Assembly: GCA_945875045.1 (NCBI GenBank) | Contig: CAMCIX010000104.1 | Coordinates: 1-6,237 of the forward strand | Direction of reading: 5' to 3' | From: an uncultured Clostridia bacterium | GTDB taxonomy: Bacteria > Bacillota > Clostridia > Oscillospirales > Acutalibacteraceae | Length of the DNA: 6,237 nucleotides | Shown: piece by piece, positions 5,830 through 6,237 of the stretch | How the letters are laid out: every line of letters begins with the position of its first letter | How positions within the stretch are numbered: the first letter of the stretch is position 1 | Notes under the pieces: model-generated | Told to the model about the DNA's origin: nothing | The model's database searches: none | The model's input: the letters and a program-made list of their open reading frames with translations, nothing else | Position numbers and translations under genes: made by a program

Positions 5830-6237
5830 CTACTTTCTCTTGTCACCCGTAAACGGGTCGGTAAATTCTTTTATGCTAATTTGGTCTGCTGCATAATCTT
5901 CTTCTAACTGATTCCTTATGTATTCCGCTATAACTTTTTTATTTCGACCGACCGTATCTACATAGTATCCTCGACACCAAAAACTTCTTGAGCCGTATTT
6001 GTACTTTAAATTCGCATGTCGGTCGAAAATCATCAATGTACTTTTGCCCTTGAGATATCCCATAAACTGTGCTATACTTATGTGCGGTGGGATACTCACC
6101 AGCATATGTATATGGTCGGGGCATGCTTCTGCTTCTATTATTTGCACATTTTTTTGCTCGCATAATTTTCGCAGTATTTGCCCAATATCTTTTTTCAGTT
6201 TTCCATATATTTCTTTTCTTCTAAACTTTGGTGCAAA
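5830..6237 (-). CDS. tnpA: IS200/IS605-family transposase TnpA (Y1 HUH), 5' end cut by window
   Basis: This encodes the single-strand DNA transposase that cuts and rejoins the IS hairpin ends through a covalent tyrosine-DNA link. 135 residues are visible, with an open frame to the window edge (begins FAPKFRRKEIYGKLKK). Full-length relatives are about 150 residues, so about 15-20 N-terminal residues, normally containing the first beta-strand, are missing. The HUH motif is present as CPDHIHMLV (metal-binding His codons at 6112-6114 and 6106-6108). The conserved block FMGYLKGKSTLMIFDRHANL follows, then FWCRGYYVDTVG. The likely nucleophile is the Tyr in AEYIRNQ (codon 5920-5922). All key residues are intact, so the enzyme may be active if its start is intact. 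An internal GTG at 6147 is not the real start because homologous sequence continues upstream of it. The gene converges on the giant gene and ends next to the terminator at 5797-5827. Confidence 0.93.
   Translation of the reverse strand, partial: FAPKFRRKEIYGKLKKDIGQILRKLCEQKNVQIIEAEACPDHIHMLVSIPPHISIAQFMGYLKGKSTLMIFDRHANLKYKYGSRSFWCRGYYVDTVGRNKKVIAEYIRNQLEEDYAADQISIKEFTDPFTGDKRK

Larger units (their letters stand above)
5690..6237 (-). mobile_element. IS200/IS605-family insertion sequence, right part only
   Basis: A minus-strand TnpA gene runs off the window end, and beyond its stop lie a perfect palindrome (5693-5717) and smaller hairpins. That is the arrangement of an IS200-type element carrying tnpA alone. 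These elements move as single-stranded DNA through hairpin ends and have no terminal inverted repeats or target duplication, so the exact edge cannot be read here. The right end should lie a few to about 20 bases left of the palindrome, roughly 5670-5692. The left end is outside the window. No tnpB is seen on the visible side. Confidence 0.85.

Noticed and set aside
5690..5830. TnpB guide RNA (omega RNA) at the IS end
   Set aside because: No tnpB is present on the visible side, and the hairpins are adequately accounted for by the tnpA-only IS end and a terminator.

Overview
The window looks like a piece of a gut- or rumen-type Clostridia genome (Firmicutes, plausibly Oscillospiraceae/Ruminococcaceae). 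This rests on the strong GGAGG ribosome-binding sites, the consensus SigA-type promoter, the protein families present (type I dockerin, Listeria/Bacteroides InlB-like repeat, a DUF6273-like domain, CxxC repeats) and a clostridial-type IS200 element. Nothing here fixes the species.

Layout. Bases 1-118 carry an AT-rich leader with an extended -10 promoter and a strong Shine-Dalgarno site. Bases 119-715 (+) encode a 198-residue TetR/AcrR-family regulator that most likely starts at a TTG. Three bases after its stop, at 719-5587 (+), begins a 1622-residue secreted multidomain protein. From N to C terminus it has a signal peptide, an F5/8 type C (discoidin-like) module, a Cys-rich CxxC segment, a Gly-rich beta-helix-like repeat region, two InlB/Flg_new-like modules, a DUF6273-like domain with its usual partner module, Ig-like modules, a complete type I dockerin and finally a second beta-helix-like domain. 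No glycoside hydrolase, peptidase or other catalytic module, sortase signal or SLH domain was recognised. It reads as a binding or adhesive surface protein, and the dockerin suggests attachment to a cohesin-bearing scaffold. Bases 5588 to about 5690 are a short intergenic stretch. From about 5690 to the window end lies the right part of an IS200/IS605-family element on the minus strand: palindromic end, small hairpins, a plus-strand terminator and a 5'-truncated TnpA transposase gene.

How the parts work together. The regulator and the giant gene almost certainly share one transcript: there is one promoter, a 3-base gap, and the second ribosome-binding site lies inside the first gene. By family analogy the regulator may control its own operon. 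The IS sits about 105 bases after the giant gene's stop. The first convincing plus-strand terminator lies inside the IS, so the element may now end the operon transcript. The last residues of the giant protein may be affected by a one-base frameshift near 5560.

The least ordinary content is the giant protein: an internal rather than terminal dockerin, an unusual domain mosaic, and tight coupling to a TetR regulator. I found no defence system, CRISPR array or RNA gene.
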